A stretch of 64,000 bases of DNA from Prolixibacteraceae bacterium. Its GTDB lineage: Bacteria; Bacteroidota; Bacteroidia; Bacteroidales; Prolixibacteraceae. The DNA is taken from contig JALOCD010000003.1 in NCBI GenBank assembly GCA_023228025.1, forward strand, positions 18,301 to 82,300, given 5' to 3'. A program made the translations under genes and the position numbers. The notes beneath the pieces are model-generated. The model had not been told where the DNA came from and made no database searches. It was given only the letters and a program-made list of their open reading frames with translations. This document shows, piece by piece, positions 61,717 to 64,000 of the stretch (positions are counted from its first letter, which is position 1; each line of letters begins with the position of its first letter).

Positions 61717-63153
61717 ATGAGTAAACATAAGCATACCAAAATCGTAGCGACCATCTCGGATAAAAATTGTGAACCAGATTTTCTACGTGCCCTCATGGAT
61801 GCCGGGATGAATGTCGTCAGAATAAATACAGCGCACCAAACTACCGAATCCGCGATGAATATCATCCGGAATGTCAGGTCCGTCTGCGATTGTCTTGCTA
61901 TTTTGGTTGATACAAAAGGCCCGGAGATTCGAACCAAAAATATTGTTGAACCGATAAAAATTAACAAAGGGGACCATCTTACCATAAAATGCGGTGATGA
62001 ACCATCGACACAGGGAGTGCTTGTGGTCGATTATCATTACTTCACCAGGGATATCCCGGTAGGAAGTTCCGTTCTAATCGACGATGGGGAACTTGAACTA
62101 ACGATTTTGGAAAAGACTGAGGATAGTCTGATTGCTCTGGTAGGCAATGACGGTTACATCAAAAACAGAAAGAGCATCAATGTACCCGGCGTTTCGCTGC
62201 ATTTGCCATCACTAACCGAGAAGGACCGGCAGTTTATCCGGTGGGCAGCCGCCAACGATCTCGATTTTATTGCCCATTCCTTCGTGAGAAACAAGGAGGA
62301 TGTCATGGCTGTTCAGGAAATCCTGAATGAAGAAAACAGTAAAATAAAGATCATAGCCAAGATTGAAGATACCGATGGGGTCAAGAATATTGATGAAATC
62401 CTTGATCATGCCTATGGGATCATGGTGGCACGGGGCGATCTGGGTATTGAAATTCCTGCTGAAAAAATACCTGCCATTCAGCGCAATTTGATCAGAAAGT
62501 GTGTTGAACGCAAGAAGCCGGTTATTATCGCGACTCAAATGCTCCATACGATGATTACCAATCCAAGGCCAACCAGGGCTGAGGTCAGCGACGTGGCTAC
62601 TGCCATCTATGACCGTACGGATGCTGTCATGCTTTCAGGTGAAACTGCCTACGGCCAATATCCGGTTGAAGCGGTTCAGCTCATGTCGCGTGTTGCGATG
62701 GAGGTAGAATGCTCCAAGGATAAAAGGAACGATCTCTCGGTTCCAAGACTTGAGAATGAGGTATCCGCCTTTTTGGCTGAAGCAGCCGTATTATCGGCAA
62801 GTGAGCTAAAGGTTGCAGCTATTATTACGGATACCCTGACAGGGAAAATCGCCAGGTATATTTCAGCATTCAGAAGTCCGCGACCAGTCTATGCCAAGTG
62901 TCATACAGGCAAGGTAAAAAGGGAGTTGGCGCTCTCCTACGGGGTCTTTGCCAGTGAAATTGTGGTGAAGAAAAATAAATACAAACTCGTCGAGACCTCA
63001 TTGCTCGATTTGGTTGAAAGGGGCTGCATCTCCGAAAATGATACCGTTGTTTATGTTGGCGGGAATTTTGGCGTGGGTGGAGGTACAAGCTTCATTGAGA
63101 TTGCCTCCGTTGCTCAGATGATGCACCAGAAAAAGGCTAAGGATGGTAAATAA
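61717..63153 (+). CDS. pyk: Pyruvate kinase
   Basis: 478 aa. KIVATISD start, DTKGPEIRT, KIEDTDGVKNIDEIL with catalytic Lys, ARGDLGIEIP and QMLHTMITNPRPTRAEVSDVATA. C-terminal allosteric domain shortened relative to E. coli types but present. Makes ATP and pyruvate from PEP. The stop codon lies inside a long palindromic terminator. Confidence 0.96.
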   Translation: MSKHKHTKIVATISDKNCEPDFLRALMDAGMNVVRINTAHQTTESAMNIIRNVRSVCDCLAILVDTKGPEIRTKNIVEPIKINKGDHLTIKCGDEPSTQGVLVVDYHYFTRDIPVGSSVLIDDGELELTILEKTEDSLIALVGNDGYIKNRKSINVPGVSLHLPSLTEKDRQFIRWAAANDLDFIAHSFVRNKEDVMAVQEILNEENSKIKIIAKIEDTDGVKNIDEILDHAYGIMVARGDLGIEIPAEKIPAIQRNLIRKCVERKKPVIIATQMLHTMITNPRPTRAEVSDVATAIYDRTDAVMLSGETAYGQYPVEAVQLMSRVAMEVECSKDKRNDLSVPRLENEVSAFLAEAAVLSASELKVAAIITDTLTGKIARYISAFRSPRPVYAKCHTGKVKRELALSYGVFASEIVVKKNKYKLVETSLLDLVERGCISENDTVVYVGGNFGVGGGTSFIEIASVAQMMHQKKAKDGK

Positions 63154-63187
63154 ACAATGGGGGAAATTTCCCCCATTGTTTATTTAC
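63146..63187. terminator. Perfect 42-nt palindromic terminator overlapping the pyk stop
   Basis: 63146-63166 (GTAAATAAACAATGGGGGAAA) and 63167-63187 are exact reverse complements with no spacer. The last Gly-Lys-stop codons of pyk form the 5' arm. It serves both pyk and the convergent LolA-like gene (stop at 63203). Confidence 0.92.
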
Positions 63188-63202
63188 TATTCTTTGAAAA
63201 CA

Positions 63203-63853
63203 TTATCTCATGTCATTGATTTCCACTCCAGGATGTTTGGATTTATCAAATTTAAAATACTCATCCTTCAATTCAATATTTGTTTTCATGCTCTTTAAAA
63301 CCAAAATATAGGTATTTCCATCCTTGTTAAATGTTTGGGCCTTGGAAATTTGATTTTTTGTTTTATCAACATACAGCCTGACTTTAACAATCTCTTTCTT
63401 CTTTTCTACCGGAAAGAGGTCGAGTACATGCACTGCTTTACCTGCCAGGTTTTCCTCTCCGACGTAAGAATAATTGAATCCTTTTTCGTAGATCGTAAAA
63501 ATATTTGCCGGATTAAGTGAACCCTCTTTATCATCCTCAATTCCTGTGATATTACACTCTTTGGCTTCAGTCAGGTAGCTCCATGTGGTAGTTCCATCAC
63601 AAAAAACATCCATATTGAACACCGGCATGTGCAACCTGTAACTCTTCCCTTTCAAGGCAATCTCGCCTTCATTGGTTTGGTTTACATTACTCTTTTTGTT
63701 CTCAAGTGTAAAAGAGAAATCGATCTGAATTGTTTTATAACTCTTTGTTGTCTGCGATAACTTATCCAAAACTTCCTTGGCTTTCGGATCCTGTTGTGCC
63801 ATTAGGTTTGCAGCAATCATCAACACTGCCACTGCAATCGTTAATCTTTTCAT
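63203..63853 (-). CDS. lolA: LolA-like outer membrane lipoprotein carrier
   Basis: 216 aa with signal peptide MKRLTIAVAVLMIAANLMAQ. LolA fold pattern: ILDKLSQTTKSYKTIQIDF-like start, FCDGTTTWSYLTEAKECNI, and ISKAQTFNKDGNTYIL. Would ferry lipoproteins through the periplasm; LolA-like proteins in Bacteroidota are diverse and some have other cargo, so the name is a family assignment. Confidence 0.85.
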   Translation of the reverse strand: MKRLTIAVAVLMIAANLMAQQDPKAKEVLDKLSQTTKSYKTIQIDFSFTLENKKSNVNQTNEGEIALKGKSYRLHMPVFNMDVFCDGTTTWSYLTEAKECNITGIEDDKEGSLNPANIFTIYEKGFNYSYVGEENLAGKAVHVLDLFPVEKKKEIVKVRLYVDKTKNQISKAQTFNKDGNTYILVLKSMKTNIELKDEYFKFDKSKHPGVEINDMR

Positions 63854-64000
63854 TATTCGTTCGTTGTTTATAACAATAGTTCGGTAAATTTTAATATAAA
63901 TATCTGAATATCAGCAAAATAAATCAAAAATAAGTGTGAAATAATTTGGTTAAAACCTTAGAAATCAGTAACTTAAAAGATTATTCCGTAATTTTTTAGT
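63854..64000. other. Upstream region of the LolA-like gene
   Basis: 147 bp, AT-rich, no gene and no clear promoter box seen before the window ends. Confidence 0.4.

Noticed and set aside
1..64000. tRNA, rRNA or known riboswitches
   Set aside because: I looked through all intergenic stretches and saw no cloverleaf or known riboswitch core; a covariance search could still find something small.

Overview
The window reads as a chromosomal segment of a Bacteroidota bacterium, probably Bacteroidales/Marinilabiliales-like and at least partly anaerobic. Evidence: a SusC/RagA transporter with its FecR/ECF-sigma pair, promoters of the Bacteroidota type (-33 TTTG or TTG, -7 TAnnTTTG), zinc-free S14 and L36, a UMF1-type MFS protein, and anaerobe-type genes (rubrerythrin, citrate lyase, GTP-PEPCK). 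The assignment below phylum level is inference.

Layout. 1-4.2 kb: a surface-signalling nutrient-uptake locus on the minus strand (ECF sigma, FecR anti-sigma, SusC with an STN domain, cut by the window edge). 4.5-6.1 kb: a tryptophan synthase beta-like gene (trpB2) behind a complete ribosome-dependent tryptophan attenuator: promoter, 21-codon leader with Trp-Leu-Trp, protector, anti-terminator and terminator. 6.2-11.9 kb: adenosine/adenine deaminase, rubrerythrin, a decayed toxin-antitoxin pair, a UbiD decarboxylase and a mitochondrial-type citrate synthase. 12.1-29.7 kb: the str-S10-spc-alpha ribosomal superoperon (rpsL to rplQ, minus strand), in which map is absent between secY and infA and replaced by a 412-bp gap with its own promoter. 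30-37.2 kb: a C39-peptidase ABC exporter with a severely shortened HlyD partner, an EF-G paralogue that has lost GTPase residues, and a beta-CASP metallo-hydrolase. 37.3-41.6 kb: an exported molybdenum hydroxylase (Tat large subunit, 2Fe-2S subunit) with an XdhC-MocA fusion maturation protein. 41.7-47.1 kb: a complete citrate lyase cluster (citD-E-F-XG-C). 47.3-48.0 kb: a frameshifted small gene and a ParE-type toxin-antitoxin pair. 48.3-51.5 kb: an arsenic island (arsR, arsC, a DUF3147 protein, arsM, acr3). 51.5-53.5 kb: a frameshifted MFS gene and a DUF1456 gene. 53.6-64 kb: housekeeping and metabolic genes (two aminotransferases, an exported amidohydrolase, pckG, xerD, aroQ, pyk, a LolA-like protein).

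How it fits together. Citrate synthase, citrate lyase, GTP-PEPCK and pyruvate kinase all touch the oxaloacetate/PEP/citrate node. The arsenic genes form one reduction, methylation and efflux pathway. The molybdenum hydroxylase genes come with their own cofactor-loading factor.

The most unusual features beyond the genes are (1) the Trp attenuator of trpB2 and (2) a modular intergenic repeat at 50.2-53.2 kb built from 7-nt words and a hairpin. It recurs in the same order and in gene orientation behind several genes and supplies their stop codons. Several other palindromic intergenic repeats (ACAGAG, CACTAAG, ATCGAAA and AATGTGGAAATT families) occur across the window.
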